Source: Caldovatus sediminis
GTDB taxonomy: Bacteria; Pseudomonadota; Alphaproteobacteria; Acetobacterales; Acetobacteraceae
DNA: 64,000 nucleotides
Reading direction: 5' to 3'
Assembly (NCBI RefSeq): GCF_014644455.1
Contig: NZ_BMKS01000003.1
Location: forward strand, 151,930 to 215,929
Below are positions 40,936-49,892 of the stretch, piece by piece (positions within the stretch are counted from its first letter, which is position 1; the number at the start of each line of letters is the position of its first letter). The position numbers and the translations under genes are program-made. The notes beneath the pieces are model-generated. The model had not been told where the DNA came from, searched no databases, and worked only from the letters and a program-made list of their open reading frames with translations.

Positions 40936-41679
40936 GGTCGCCTCCATCTCGCGGCGCGGAACGACCTGCCGGCGGCGCCGTGGCGGGCGGCCGACCGCGA
41001 TCGCGCAGCATGTTCGGGCCGGACACTAGGGCGGCGGGACGGGCCCGGAAACCCCCCGACGGGCGCGATGGGCCGCGGGCATGGACACTTGCGGTTGCGC
41101 GGAGGTGCGTGCTGCGGTCGGGCGCCCCGGCTGGGCGCGGATCGCCGCGACAGGGCAGGAGCCTTTCGGCGCTGCGAGGCACGGCCGTGCCTGACTCCTT
41201 CGCAAAAGGGTGAAACCGTGGGACGCCGTGGCAGGCGCGGCGGAAGCGGGTCCGGTGGGCGCCGGGTTCGCCTCGGCCGCAAGGTCCCCGCCAGGGCCGG
41301 GTCGTGGACCGGCAGGCCGCTGCCCCTCCATGATCGGCGGCAGCACGCCGGACCAGGCGGGCGCGCGACCGTCGCCGGCGAAAGGCTCCGATCAAGACCG
41401 GCGCGGCGCCCGCGGGGTCGGAAGCCCGGCTACGCGAGGATGCGATCGCGCAGCCGCCCGCCGATCGCAACCGGCAGCCGCTCCGGCGCGGGGCTTCGCC
41501 GGACTCGGCTGCGTCGCGGACCCTGCCGCCGGCGGTCGACGATGCGCGGGGACCGGTCCCCGGCGCGCCGCCGGCCGCCGCGGCGCGGCCCGCGCGGCGG
41601 CGGTGCACTCGTGACGCTGCCGATCTTGGTGTAGGAGGGCCGGACGGGGCCCGATCCCGCTCCGGAGAACCGCGCAGGG
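40936..41679. other. Gene-free gap (744 bp) between divergent operons
   Basis: No gene supported; frames are Arg/Ala/Pro-rich and lack ribosome-binding sites. It separates the coxG operon from the plus-strand carrier gene and must hold promoters for both sides. A perfect 16-bp palindrome sits at 41177-41192 (listed separately), next to a locally less GC-rich patch at about 41197-41220. Confidence 0.5.
41177..41192. promoter_or_regulatory. Perfect 16-bp palindrome, possible operator
   Basis: AGGCACGGCCGTGCCT reads the same on both strands, with no mismatch over 16 bases. It lies in the long gap upstream of the carrier gene (start 41680) and behind coxG (start 40935). Such dyads bind dimeric regulators, but it could also be a chance GC-rich palindrome. 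Confidence 0.35.
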
Positions 41680-43089
41680 ATGTACTTCGCCGTGCTCGCG
41701 GCGGCCTCGTTGCCGCTTCTGGTCGCATCGCCCGCGCTCGGGGCGGAGACGGCCGCCGCGCATGGGGGCGGGCTGTCGCCCCTCTGGGGCCTCCCCTTCC
41801 TCGGCGTGCTGCTCTCGATCGCGCTGATGCCGCTCGCGGCGGGGCGGGTCTGGCACCACCATTACGGGAAGATCTCCGCCGGCTGGGCGGCGCTGTTCCT
41901 CGTGCCCTACGCCCTGGCGTTCGGGCCCGAGGCAGCGTGGGAGGAATTCGCCCACGTCCTGGTGCAGGAATACCTGCCGTTCCTTGCCCTGCTGCTCGCG
42001 CTCTACACCACGGGCGGGGGTGTCCTGCTGCGCGGCACGCTGGTCGGCACCCCGGCGGTCAACACCGCGCTGCTCGCCGCCGGCACGGCGCTGGCGAGCG
42101 TGATGGGCACGACCGGGGCCTCGATGGTGCTGATCCGGCCCGTGCTGCGAGCGAACGCGTTCCGGCGGCGCAAGACCCACACCTTCGTCTTCTTCATCTT
42201 CCTCGTCAGCAACATCGGCGGGAGCCTGACGCCGCTCGGCGACCCCCCGCTCTATCTCGGCTTCCTCAAGGGGGTCGCGTTCTTCTGGCCGACCACGCAC
42301 CTGTTCGACAAGTTCCTGTTCTGCGCGGCGCTGCTGCTGGCGGCGCACCACGCGCTGGACCGCCTTGCCTGGGCGCGGGAGCGCCCGGTGCCCCCGCCGC
42401 GCAGCGCGGCGCGCGAGGCGCTGCGCGTCGAAGGCTGGCTGAACGTCGCACTGCTCGGCGCCGTGCTGGCGGTGGTGCTCGGCATGGGGGTGGCGCCGCT
42501 CCGCGAGGTCTCGGTGCTGGGGCAGCCGATCGGGCTCGAGCGGCTGCTCGGCATGGCTGCCTTCCTCGCCATCACGCTGCTCTCGGTGCGCCTCACGCCG
42601 GCCCGACTGCGCGAGCAGAACGGATTCTCCTGGGGGGCGATGGCGGAAGTGGCGAAGCTCTTCGCCGCCATCTTCGTGACCATGGCGCCGGTGCTCGCCA
42701 TCCTGCGCGCGGGGCGCGAGGGGGCGGCCGCGGGCCTCGTCGCCCTGACCTCGACGCCGGAAGGCCAGCCCATCCCGGCGACCTACTTCTGGCTGACGGG
42801 GGCGCTCTCCTCCTTCCTCGATAACGCGCCGACCTACCTAGTGTTCTTCAACCTGGCGGGCGGCGACCCGGCCCGGCTGATGACGCAGGGCGCGCCGACC
42901 CTGGCTGCCATCTCGTGCGGCGCGGTGTTCATGGGGGCCAACAGCTACATCGGCAACGCGCCGAACTTCATGGTCAAGGCGATCGTCGAGGAGCAGGGGG
43001 TGCGGATGCCCTCGTTCTTCGGCTATTGCGCCTGGGCCGCGGCGGTGCTGATCCCGCTCTTCGTCCTCCTCACCCTGCTGTTCTTCTGA
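41680..43089 (+). CDS. Sodium:proton antiporter / citrate-type carrier family protein
   Basis: 469-residue integral membrane protein with about eleven to twelve hydrophobic segments. The N-terminus (MYFAVLAAASLPLLVASPALGAE) resembles a signal or first helix. SLTPLGDPPLYLGFLKG and FLDNAPTYLVFFNLAGG are the re-entrant, Pro-containing signatures of ion transporter superfamily proteins annotated as sodium:proton antiporters or putative citrate carriers, and GTTGASMVLIRPVLRAN is also conserved. Direction and substrate cannot be resolved. It is followed after 16 bp by a methylisocitrate lyase-like gene; the two probably share an operon, so a tricarboxylate or C4/C5 acid substrate is an inference worth noting. 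Confidence 0.87.
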   Translation: MYFAVLAAASLPLLVASPALGAETAAAHGGGLSPLWGLPFLGVLLSIALMPLAAGRVWHHHYGKISAGWAALFLVPYALAFGPEAAWEEFAHVLVQEYLPFLALLLALYTTGGGVLLRGTLVGTPAVNTALLAAGTALASVMGTTGASMVLIRPVLRANAFRRRKTHTFVFFIFLVSNIGGSLTPLGDPPLYLGFLKGVAFFWPTTHLFDKFLFCAALLLAAHHALDRLAWARERPVPPPRSAAREALRVEGWLNVALLGAVLAVVLGMGVAPLREVSVLGQPIGLERLLGMAAFLAITLLSVRLTPARLREQNGFSWGAMAEVAKLFAAIFVTMAPVLAILRAGREGAAAGLVALTSTPEGQPIPATYFWLTGALSSFLDNAPTYLVFFNLAGGDPARLMTQGAPTLAAISCGAVFMGANSYIGNAPNFMVKAIVEEQGVRMPSFFGYCAWAAAVLIPLFVLLTLLFF

Positions 43090-43105
43090 TTCGGAGCCTC
43101 GCGCC

Positions 43106-44026
43106 ATGCCCTACGTGATCGCCGACGACCTGCCGACCGAGCCCGCCGGGGTGCGCTTCCGCAAGCTGCTGGACCGGCCCGAGATCCTGCGGATGCCCGG
43201 CGCGCATCTCGGCATCGCCGCGCTGCTCGCCAGGCGCGCGGGGTTCGAGGCGCTCTACATGTCCGGCGCGGCGATGAGCGCGACGATGGGGCTGCCGGAC
43301 CTCGGCATGATCACGGTGGACGACGTGGCGTGGCACATCCGCCAGGTGGTGCGCGCCTCCGGCCTGCCGGTGCTGGTGGACGGCGACACCGGCTACGGCG
43401 AGGCGCTGAACGTGATGCACATGGTCCGCGCCTTCGAGGAGGCGGGGGCGGCGGCGGTGCACCTCGAGGACCAGCTCCTGCCCAAGAAGTGCGGGCACCT
43501 GAACGACAAGAAGCTGGCGAGCGCGGACGACATGGCCGCCAAGGTGGCGGCGGCGCGCAGGGCGCGGCGGCACCTCTACATCATCGCCCGCACCGACGCG
43601 GCGGCGAGCGAGGGGCTGGACGGCGCGGTGGCGCGCGCGCGGCGCTACCTCGAGGCCGGGGCGGACGCGATCTTCCCGGAGGCGCTGACCAGCGCGGAGA
43701 TGTTCCGCGAGTTCGCCCGCCGCATGCCGGGCGTGAAGCTGCTCGCCAACATGACCGAGTTCGGCCGCACGCCCTTCTTCACCGCCGCGGAGTTCCAGGA
43801 GATGGGCTACGCGATGGTGATCTGGCCGGTCAGCCACCTGCGCGTCGCCGCCAAGGCGATGGAGGAGCTCTACGCCGCCATCCGGCGCGACGGCGGGACG
43901 CACAACATGGTCGGCCGCATGCAGACCCGCGCCGAGCTCTACGAGACGATCGGCTACCACGCCTACGAGGCGCTGGACGCGAGCCTGATCCGGACGGTGG
44001 TGCCGGAGGGGATGCCGCAGCGCTGA
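43106..44026 (+). CDS. prpB: Isocitrate lyase/PEP mutase family enzyme, probably methylisocitrate lyase
   Basis: 306-residue member of the isocitrate lyase/PEP mutase superfamily. Characteristic residues are LPVLVDGDTGYGEALNVM (Mg-binding Asp), AAVHLEDQLLPKKCGHL with the catalytic KKCGH motif, and LYIIARTDAAASEGLDGA. The KKCGH loop and length near 300 fit 2-methylisocitrate lyase (cleaving to pyruvate and succinate), though dimethylmalate lyase or oxaloacetate decarboxylase activities occur in close relatives. No prpC or prpD is adjacent, so the methylcitrate-cycle assignment is moderate. It is 16 bp downstream of the carrier gene. Confidence 0.85.
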   Translation: MPYVIADDLPTEPAGVRFRKLLDRPEILRMPGAHLGIAALLARRAGFEALYMSGAAMSATMGLPDLGMITVDDVAWHIRQVVRASGLPVLVDGDTGYGEALNVMHMVRAFEEAGAAAVHLEDQLLPKKCGHLNDKKLASADDMAAKVAAARRARRHLYIIARTDAAASEGLDGAVARARRYLEAGADAIFPEALTSAEMFREFARRMPGVKLLANMTEFGRTPFFTAAEFQEMGYAMVIWPVSHLRVAAKAMEELYAAIRRDGGTHNMVGRMQTRAELYETIGYHAYEALDASLIRTVVPEGMPQR

Positions 44027-44075
44027 GCCGTGCCCGGCCGGCGGCGCCGCGCGCCGCCGGTGCCGGGGCGCCGGC

Positions 44076-44393
44076 TCAGCCGGACGGGGGGCCGCGCCGC
44101 GGCGCGGGGCCCTGACGGCCGGCGTGAGGACCGCGGCGCTCGTGGATCGTCAGCACTTCGCCGCGCTGACCAGGCGTCATGGAGTCCCAGCGCTGGCGGA
44201 TCGCCGCCTCGTCGAGATCGGGGGTGCCGGCGCGGAAGGCGGCGGTCACGCGGTCCTTGGCGCCGGGGGGCAGGGCGTCGAAGTTCCGCCCCAGCACCTC
44301 CTCATGGCGCGCACCGCGCCTGGTCGCCGGCTGGGCGACGGCAGCGGCGGGCGCGGCCGCCAGGACGAGGCCGAGCAGAAGGCGTCTGTGCAT
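44076..44393 (-). CDS. Small exported protein of unknown function
   Basis: 105-residue protein starting MHRRLLLGLVLAAAPAAAVAQ, a clear secretory signal with a likely AQP cleavage site. I chose this ATG over the longer frame because the signal peptide begins here and AAAGGATGG lies upstream. The mature part has short helix-like repeats (FDALPPGAKDRVTAAF and RWDSMTPGQRGEVL), similar in style to small periplasmic stress or metal-sensor proteins. The C-terminus is Gly/Arg/Pro-rich. No family is assigned. It is convergent with the lyase gene. Confidence 0.7.
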   Translation of the reverse strand: MHRRLLLGLVLAAAPAAAVAQPATRRGARHEEVLGRNFDALPPGAKDRVTAAFRAGTPDLDEAAIRQRWDSMTPGQRGEVLTIHERRGPHAGRQGPAPRRGPPSG

Positions 44394-44534
44394 GGTCAAC
44401 CATCCTTTCCCCGCGCCGCCCGGGGCGCGCGGGCGGGGCATGATAGCCGGTCGGCGCGCCCGGTGGCGCGCCGTCGGATCAATCCTGCTCGCGCAATGGC
44501 GGCGCCGGCCGGGGGCCGGAGGAGGTGGCGCCGG

Positions 44535-45548
44535 TCAGTCGAGCCGCGCGCCCGAGATCTCCACGAGGCGCCGCCACTTCGGGGTTTCCGCCTCGATCAG
44601 CCGCCGGAGCGCCGCCGGGCTCTCGCTCACCACGGTGCCGTAGCCGAGCGGGCGCAGGCGCTCGACGAAGCCCGGCTCCGCCGCCACCGCCTTCAGCGCG
44701 CGTTCGAGCCGCGCCACCACCGGCTCCGGCGTCCCGGGCGCGGTCATGATGGCGTTCCAGGTGACGACCGAATGATCGCCGAGGCCGAGGTCGGCGAATT
44801 CCTTCATCCCGGGCACGTCCGGCAGGCTCGGCACGCGCTCCGCGCTGCTGACGGCGAGCGCCTTGAACCTCCCGCTCTGCACATGCGGCACCAGCGCCGG
44901 CATCACGTCGAACATCATGTCGATCGTGCCGGAGAGCAGGTCCTGGATCGCCGGGCCGCCGCCGCGGTAGGGCACGTGCAGGATGCGCGCGCCGGTCAGG
45001 TGGTTGATCGCCGCGATGTTCAGGTGGCTCGAGGTGCCGGTGCCGGAGGAGCCCATCCTGACCTGCTCCGGGTTCTCCCGCGACCAGGCGATGAGCGCGC
45101 GGAAGTCGGTCCAGCCCCGGCGGCGCGCCGTGTCCGCGTTGACCACGCAGAGCAGCGAGCCGTCGGTGATCTGCGTCACCGGCGTCAGGTCCTTCTGCGG
45201 GTCGAAGGGCATGCGGCTGTGGAGGAACGGAAAGGCGCAGAGCGTGGTGACGCCGATGATGCCAATCGTCGTGCCGTCCGGCGCCGCCTTCGCCACCGCG
45301 TCGGCGCCGAGCATCCCGCCCGCGCCGGCCCGGTTCTCCACCACCACCGTCTGGCCGCCGAGCTGGGCCGGCAGCCGGTCGGCGAGGAGGCGGCCGAGGA
45401 TGTCGATCGCACCGCCCGGCGGGAAGGGGACGATGATGCGCACGGTGCGGCCGCCCGCGATCGGCTGGGCGCGAGCGCCTTCGGCGGCAAGGCCGGCGAG
45501 CAGCGGCGCGGCGGCGGTGCGCAGGAGGATGCGGCGGCGAGCCGGCAT
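44535..45548 (-). CDS. Bug-family tripartite tricarboxylate transporter substrate-binding protein
   Basis: 337-residue Bug receptor. The N-terminus MPARRRILLRTAAAPLLAGLAAEGARA is a basic-then-hydrophobic export signal with double arginines. The mature protein has [62 protein letters not shown] and VSSAERVPSLPDVPGM, all family hallmarks. AAGGAGCG precedes the ATG by about 6 nt. It has no adjacent TctAB genes and is the second Bug receptor in this window, with low similarity to the one at 3.9 kb by eye, so a different ligand is likely. Confidence 0.92.
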   Translation of the reverse strand: MPARRRILLRTAAAPLLAGLAAEGARAQPIAGGRTVRIIVPFPPGGAIDILGRLLADRLPAQLGGQTVVVENRAGAGGMLGADAVAKAAPDGTTIGIIGVTTLCAFPFLHSRMPFDPQKDLTPVTQITDGSLLCVVNADTARRRGWTDFRALIAWSRENPEQVRMGSSGTGTSSHLNIAAINHLTGARILHVPYRGGGPAIQDLLSGTIDMMFDVMPALVPHVQSGRFKALAVSSAERVPSLPDVPGMKEFADLGLGDHSVVTWNAIMTAPGTPEPVVARLERALKAVAAEPGFVERLRPLGYGTVVSESPAALRRLIEAETPKWRRLVEISGARLD

Positions 45549-45643
45549 GGTAGCGCTCCTTCAGGATCGCGGCGAGCCTGCCCGGGCGGCCGGGGCGGAC
45601 GCAAGGGGCGGCAGAGCCGGCGGCACGCCGCCGGCCGGCCGGC

Positions 45644-46078
45644 TCACGCCGCGACGCGCCGGCGCGCCTCGGCGATCACCCGGAGCGCCGCTTCGGTCAG
45701 CTCGTAGCGGGGAAGGTCCGCGGGCGTCGCCCAGGCGACCTCGGTGACGTCGCCGCCGGCACGCACCTCACCGGAGAGCCAGCGGGCGCAGTAGTCGATG
45801 ATGGTGTAGTGGAAGCGGATGGCGCCCTGCTCGTCGCGGCTGATGCCGTCCACCACGGCCAGCAGGTCGAGCGGGCCGACCTCGATGCCGGTCTCCTCGC
45901 GCAATTCCCGCCGCGCCGCGTCCTCGGCCCGCTCGCCGAGCCGCTGCGCGCCTCCCGGGAGCGACCAGGACCCGTCCCGCGGCGGCTTGCCGCGGCGAAC
46001 CAGGAGAACGGCGTCGCCGCGGAAGGCGACGACGCCGATGCCGACCCAGGGCCGGTCCGGGTATTCGCGCCGGCTCAC
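45644..46078 (-). CDS. NUDIX hydrolase
   Basis: 144-residue NUDIX protein. The Nudix box GX5EX7REUXEEXGU is fully intact (Gly43, Glu49, Arg57-Glu58, Glu61-Glu62, Gly64-Ile65), so it should be a Mg-dependent pyrophosphohydrolase. The N-terminus RPWVGIGVVAFRGDAVLLVRR and later segment FHYTIIDYCARWLSGE recall the ADP-ribose/NADH pyrophosphatase-like group. The GTG at 46078 overlaps the DUF4340 gene stop by GTGA and so sits last in the Gld-type transporter operon. The link between a nucleotide-cleaving enzyme and an exporter is unexplained; it may be housekeeping only. Confidence 0.9.
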   Translation of the reverse strand: MSRREYPDRPWVGIGVVAFRGDAVLLVRRGKPPRDGSWSLPGGAQRLGERAEDAARRELREETGIEVGPLDLLAVVDGISRDEQGAIRFHYTIIDYCARWLSGEVRAGGDVTEVAWATPADLPRYELTEAALRVIAEARRRVAA

Positions 46079-47166
46079 TGCGGGGCCGCGGCGGGCGGCG
46101 GTGGCGCGTCGGGGGAGGGTGCGGCGGGCGCCTCGCGCGCCTCCGCATCCCCTGGCGTGGCGGCGGCCGCCTCCTGGCGGCGAAGGTCGTCGAGCCGCGG
46201 CACGAAGGCCTTCTCCTTCCACTGGCCGACCTGGTAGGCCCAGCCGCGCCAGCGCGCGTTGAACCGCGCCGCCTCGTCGTCGCCCTCGGCCGAGAGGCGG
46301 ATCCAGATCAGCTCGCCCGCCTTGTGCAGGCGCACGGTGACGGCGAGGTTGTCGGTGAACTCGAAGCGTGCCTCGCCGAGCGGCTCGCCCGGGATCTCGG
46401 CCTCCGGCTTCACCTCGAGGAAGGTGAGGAACTCGAAGCCGCGCGCCACCTCGTCGAGACTGGTCTCGTCGAGGGCGGGGTGCTCCTGGGGCCGGGTCAT
46501 CTCCAGCTTCGCGTCGGGATCGCCGGCGCGGGCCAGGACCAGCTCGGGCTCCCCGGCGCGGCGGACCACGACCCGGCGCACGCGGTCGTGCGGCAGGTTG
46601 GCGAGGTCGCGGTCGATCCAGAGCTGCGGGTCCGCGTCGACCGGGATGCGGCCCTCGGCGAGCCAGGCCTGGGTCTCGTTCGGGCGGCGCACATAGGCGC
46701 TCTCCGGCACGTTGCCCTGGGTGCGCACGCGGCGGCGGCCCACGATCAGCTCGGCGATCGCGTTGTCCTGCCGGTCCAGGATGCGCAGCAGGGAGGAGGT
46801 GGCGGCCGGCCGCGCCGGGTCCTCGAGGCCGAGCCGGTCGAGGAGCTCCTCGTTGGCGGTGCGCGGCTCGGCGAGGCGGAGCTCGGTCAGGCCGGCCAGC
46901 AGCTCGCGCACGCGCTGAGGGCGGACCGGGTAGTTGGACTTCTCGGGCAGCACCCAGGTCTCGCCCTGGCGGACGATGCGCAGCACGCCGTCGTGGCGCC
47001 GCACCTCGATCGCGGCGGCGTCCTGCAGGCGCTGGGCGAGGCCCGGGAAGGCGAGGGCGCTGCGCGAGGGCTCCGGCGGCGAGGTCGGCTCCGGAGTGAG
47101 GAGGATGGCGGCGCCGACGGCCGCGGCCGCCGTGCCGCCGAGGATGACGAGATGACGTCGCTTCAT
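46075..47166 (-). CDS. DUF4340 domain-containing protein
   Basis: 363-residue protein with an N-terminal membrane anchor (HLVILGGTAAAAVGAAILL at about residues 5-23). The rest is a predicted extracytoplasmic beta-rich region of the DUF4340 type, with blocks VLRIVRQGETWVLPEKSNYPV and ELIVGRRRVRTQGNVPESAYV. The C-terminus is Ala/Pro-rich. DUF4340 proteins regularly follow a GldG-like auxiliary protein and ABC genes, and I infer a periplasmic accessory role in that complex. Spacing is 16 bp after the upstream gldG-like gene. Confidence 0.87.
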   Translation of the reverse strand: MKRRHLVILGGTAAAAVGAAILLTPEPTSPPEPSRSALAFPGLAQRLQDAAAIEVRRHDGVLRIVRQGETWVLPEKSNYPVRPQRVRELLAGLTELRLAEPRTANEELLDRLGLEDPARPAATSSLLRILDRQDNAIAELIVGRRRVRTQGNVPESAYVRRPNETQAWLAEGRIPVDADPQLWIDRDLANLPHDRVRRVVVRRAGEPELVLARAGDPDAKLEMTRPQEHPALDETSLDEVARGFEFLTFLEVKPEAEIPGEPLGEARFEFTDNLAVTVRLHKAGELIWIRLSAEGDDEAARFNARWRGWAYQVGQWKEKAFVPRLDDLRRQEAAAATPGDAEAREAPAAPSPDAPPPPAAAPQ

Positions 47167-47182
47167 CGCCCCGGTCCCCGCT

Positions 47183-49153
47183 TCACGCCCGCGCCGCCGC
47201 GCGGCGGCGGGCGCGCACCACGCCGAGGAAGATCGCGAACAGGGTCAGGAGCGCAGGGACGAGCGCGATGTTCACCGCGCGCAGCCAGCTCTCCAGCCCC
47301 TCGATGTCGCGCCGCAGCTCGAGCTGCACGGCGCGCAGCTCCTGGCGGATGCGCACGATCTCCTCGCGCGCGCGGTCGATCTCCGCACGCTGCTCGGGGG
47401 TGATGACGGCGCCGGTCTGCCCCGCCTGGGCACCCCCGGAGGGGCCCTGGCGCAGCTCGCGCAGCCGACGCTCGGTTTGCTCGAGGGTCTGCTGCAACTC
47501 GCGCTCGCGGGCGCGGAACTTGCGGTCGGCCTCGCGGCGGATGTCCTCGACCAGGGTGAAGGGGCGCAGCGACTCGCCGCGCGAGCGCAGCGAGATCAGC
47601 GCGTCGCCGCCGGCCAGCGTGTCCGCGACGTTGGCGACGAAAGCGCCGTTGTCGGAGATGGGCGTGGCGATCTGCTGGCCGAAGAAGTCCTGGATGCGGA
47701 CCCAGAAGCGGTCCTCGAGGATGTCGGCGTCGCCGACGACGACGAGGTTGGCCGGGCCCTCGGTCCGGGCGCGGTGCGCGGGGAGGTCGGCGGGGCGCTC
47801 CTGGCCCTCGGGCGGGGGCGGCGGGCCGTCCGGGAAGGCCGAGGCGAGCTCGCCGCGCACCCGCGCCGCGATCACGCGGCGCTGCCCGTCGGGCCGGAAT
47901 TCGGCGAGGATCCGGCTGGGGCTGGGATCCTGGCGGACGCGCTCCGCGTCCACCACCATGCTGCGGTCGCTGCTGGTGAGGAGCGGTGTGAACTCGATCC
48001 GCGCACCCTCGCGCGGGCGCACCTCGCCGGCGGAGGCGACGGTGACCTGGCTGAGATCGCCGGTGGCGACGTCGCTACGGTTCAGCGAGTCGCCCTGGAG
48101 GTTGTACCAGGCGACGTAGTCCACCGCCTGCACCCGGTCCTGCGGGCTGGCGCGCACCCGCCAGGCGCCGCGCAGGTCGAGCACCACCTTGTCCGAGGGC
48201 GCCTCGACGCCCCAGGCGTTGAGCAGCCGGTCGAGCGAGGAGGCGGTGGAGGCGGGCGGGCGGCCCAGCGGGGCGCGGCTCGCCTGGCTCTCGGAGTGCG
48301 GATCGGTGAGCGCGAACAGCTTGCCGCCGCGCATGACGAACTGGTCGATCGCGTAGAGCGCGGCGTCCGACAGGTCCTGCGCGTGCGCGACGATGAGGAC
48401 CTGCACCTCGTCCTCGATCCGCTGCACATCGAGCGGGATCTCGCGCACGGTGAAGAACTGGCGGAGCTGCTGCACCACCGCGAAGGGCTGGCCGGCGCCG
48501 CCGCCGCCCAGGCGCATCATCATCGCCCGCGGGTCGCCGTTGAGCGGCAGCGAGGACATCAGGCCGAGCACCGGGCGGCGCGGGTTGGACAGCTCGAACA
48601 CGATCCGGGTCAGGTCGTACTCCAGGAACCGCTCGCGCTCCGGCTGGAAGAAGGGGATGGTGCGCTCGTCGTCGAGCAGGTTGGTGCCGGCGAGGCCGAA
48701 ATAGACCTGCTCCCCGGACTGGTCGAGCGGCACGCCCTGCAGGCCGAAGGCGAGGGCGCGGTCCTCGGTCTCGCTGAACGGCTCGGGGTCGTGGAATTCC
48801 AGCCGGACCTTGCCGCCGGAGACGGCGGCGTATTCCTGGAGCATCTCGCGCACCCGGTCGGCGTAGGCGCCGTAGATCGGCAACTGCGCGCCGAGCTTGC
48901 GCGAGTAGAACAGCCGCAGCGTCACCGGGTCCTGCAGGTTGGCGAGGACCTGGCGCGTGCCCTCGCTCAGCGTGTAGAGCCGCTGCTCGGTGAGGTCCAG
49001 GCGCGCGCGCGGCAGCAGCCGGTCCACCAGCATGTTGACGCCGATGGCGAGCACGGCGGCGGCGAGCAGGGCGAAGGCGGAGGACCAGCCCCGGCGCGCG
49101 GCGGGCCGCGGGGCGGGGCGGGCGGCGGTGTCGGGGGTGGTGGCGGCGCTCAT
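47183..49153 (-). CDS. GldG-like ABC transporter auxiliary protein
   Basis: 656-residue protein of the ABC-type auxiliary family (GldG/ABC_transp_aux). An N-terminal helix at about residues 23-45 (WSSAFALLAAAVLAIGVNML) is followed by a large extracytoplasmic region with ARLDLTEQRLYTLSEGTRQVL and the ThuA/glutamine amidotransferase-like core including EVQVLIVAHAQDLSDAALY. A long coiled coil (about 555-625, rich in Arg/Glu/Gln) precedes a C-terminal helix (ALVPALLTLFAIFLGVV). Together with the permease and ATPase this makes a Gld-like exporter. It was first known from Bacteroidetes gliding motility, but in proteobacteria the function is unclear. Confidence 0.9.
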   Translation of the reverse strand: MSAATTPDTAARPAPRPAARRGWSSAFALLAAAVLAIGVNMLVDRLLPRARLDLTEQRLYTLSEGTRQVLANLQDPVTLRLFYSRKLGAQLPIYGAYADRVREMLQEYAAVSGGKVRLEFHDPEPFSETEDRALAFGLQGVPLDQSGEQVYFGLAGTNLLDDERTIPFFQPERERFLEYDLTRIVFELSNPRRPVLGLMSSLPLNGDPRAMMMRLGGGGAGQPFAVVQQLRQFFTVREIPLDVQRIEDEVQVLIVAHAQDLSDAALYAIDQFVMRGGKLFALTDPHSESQASRAPLGRPPASTASSLDRLLNAWGVEAPSDKVVLDLRGAWRVRASPQDRVQAVDYVAWYNLQGDSLNRSDVATGDLSQVTVASAGEVRPREGARIEFTPLLTSSDRSMVVDAERVRQDPSPSRILAEFRPDGQRRVIAARVRGELASAFPDGPPPPPEGQERPADLPAHRARTEGPANLVVVGDADILEDRFWVRIQDFFGQQIATPISDNGAFVANVADTLAGGDALISLRSRGESLRPFTLVEDIRREADRKFRARERELQQTLEQTERRLRELRQGPSGGAQAGQTGAVITPEQRAEIDRAREEIVRIRQELRAVQLELRRDIEGLESWLRAVNIALVPALLTLFAIFLGVVRARRRAAARA

Positions 49154-49159
49154 GGGGGA

Positions 49160-49891
49160 TCAGTCCGCCTTGCGGTGGTCCACGGCCACCGCGTTCGCGA
49201 ACAGCCAGAAGGCGATGAAGCTGGCGAAGAACACGAGGTCGCGCAGCGCGATCACGCCGCGCTGGAAGCCGGCGAAGCGCTCCGTCACCGAGAACTGGCG
49301 CGCGACCTCGGCGAGCGCCGGGATGCGCTGCGAGAGGAACTCCGTCACCACCGGGCTGCCGGCCGCGGCGAAGACGAAGCAGACGGCGACGGCGAGGACG
49401 AAGGCGATCACCTGGTTCTTGGTCAGCGCCGAGAGCGCCGCCCCGACCGCGAGGTAGGCGCCGGCGACGAGCAGGCAGCCGCCATAGCCCGTGAGGATCA
49501 CGCCGTTGTCCGGGTCGCCCAGCACGTTCACCGTGATCCAGAGCGGGAAGGTGAGGGCGAGGGCGATGGCGCAGAACGCCCAGGCGGCGAGGAACTTGCC
49601 GAGCACCGCCTGCCACTGCGCGATCGGCAGCGTCAGCAGCAGCTCGATCGTGCCGAGACGGCGCTCCTCGGCCCAGAGGCGCATGGTGATCGCGGGGACG
49701 AGGAACAGGAACAGCCAGGGGACGAAGTTGAAGAAGGGCTGCAGGTCGGCCTGGTTGCGCGCGAAGAAGCCGCCGAGGGTGAAGGTGATCGCCCCGGACA
49801 GGACCAGGAAGATGACGATGAAGACATAGGCGACGGGGGTGGCGAAGTAGCCCGTCAGCTCCCGCCGCGCGACGGCGAGCGTGGCGCCCAT
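49160..49891 (-). CDS. ABC transporter permease (GldF-like, ABC-2 type)
   Basis: 243-residue ABC-2 type permease with about six helices. It begins MGATLAVARRELTGYFATPVAYVFIVIFL, the typical cytoplasmic arginine-rich entry followed by the first helix, and contains RLWAEERRLGTIELLLTLPI, the conserved GTIE coupling region. Its C-terminus runs VFFASFIAFWLFANAVAVDHRK. It is separated by 1 nt from the upstream ATPase gene and by 6 nt from the downstream gldG-like gene. The three proteins should form one complex in the inner membrane. Substrate unknown. Confidence 0.92.
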   Translation of the reverse strand: MGATLAVARRELTGYFATPVAYVFIVIFLVLSGAITFTLGGFFARNQADLQPFFNFVPWLFLFLVPAITMRLWAEERRLGTIELLLTLPIAQWQAVLGKFLAAWAFCAIALALTFPLWITVNVLGDPDNGVILTGYGGCLLVAGAYLAVGAALSALTKNQVIAFVLAVAVCFVFAAAGSPVVTEFLSQRIPALAEVARQFSVTERFAGFQRGVIALRDLVFFASFIAFWLFANAVAVDHRKAD

Positions 49892-49892
49892 G

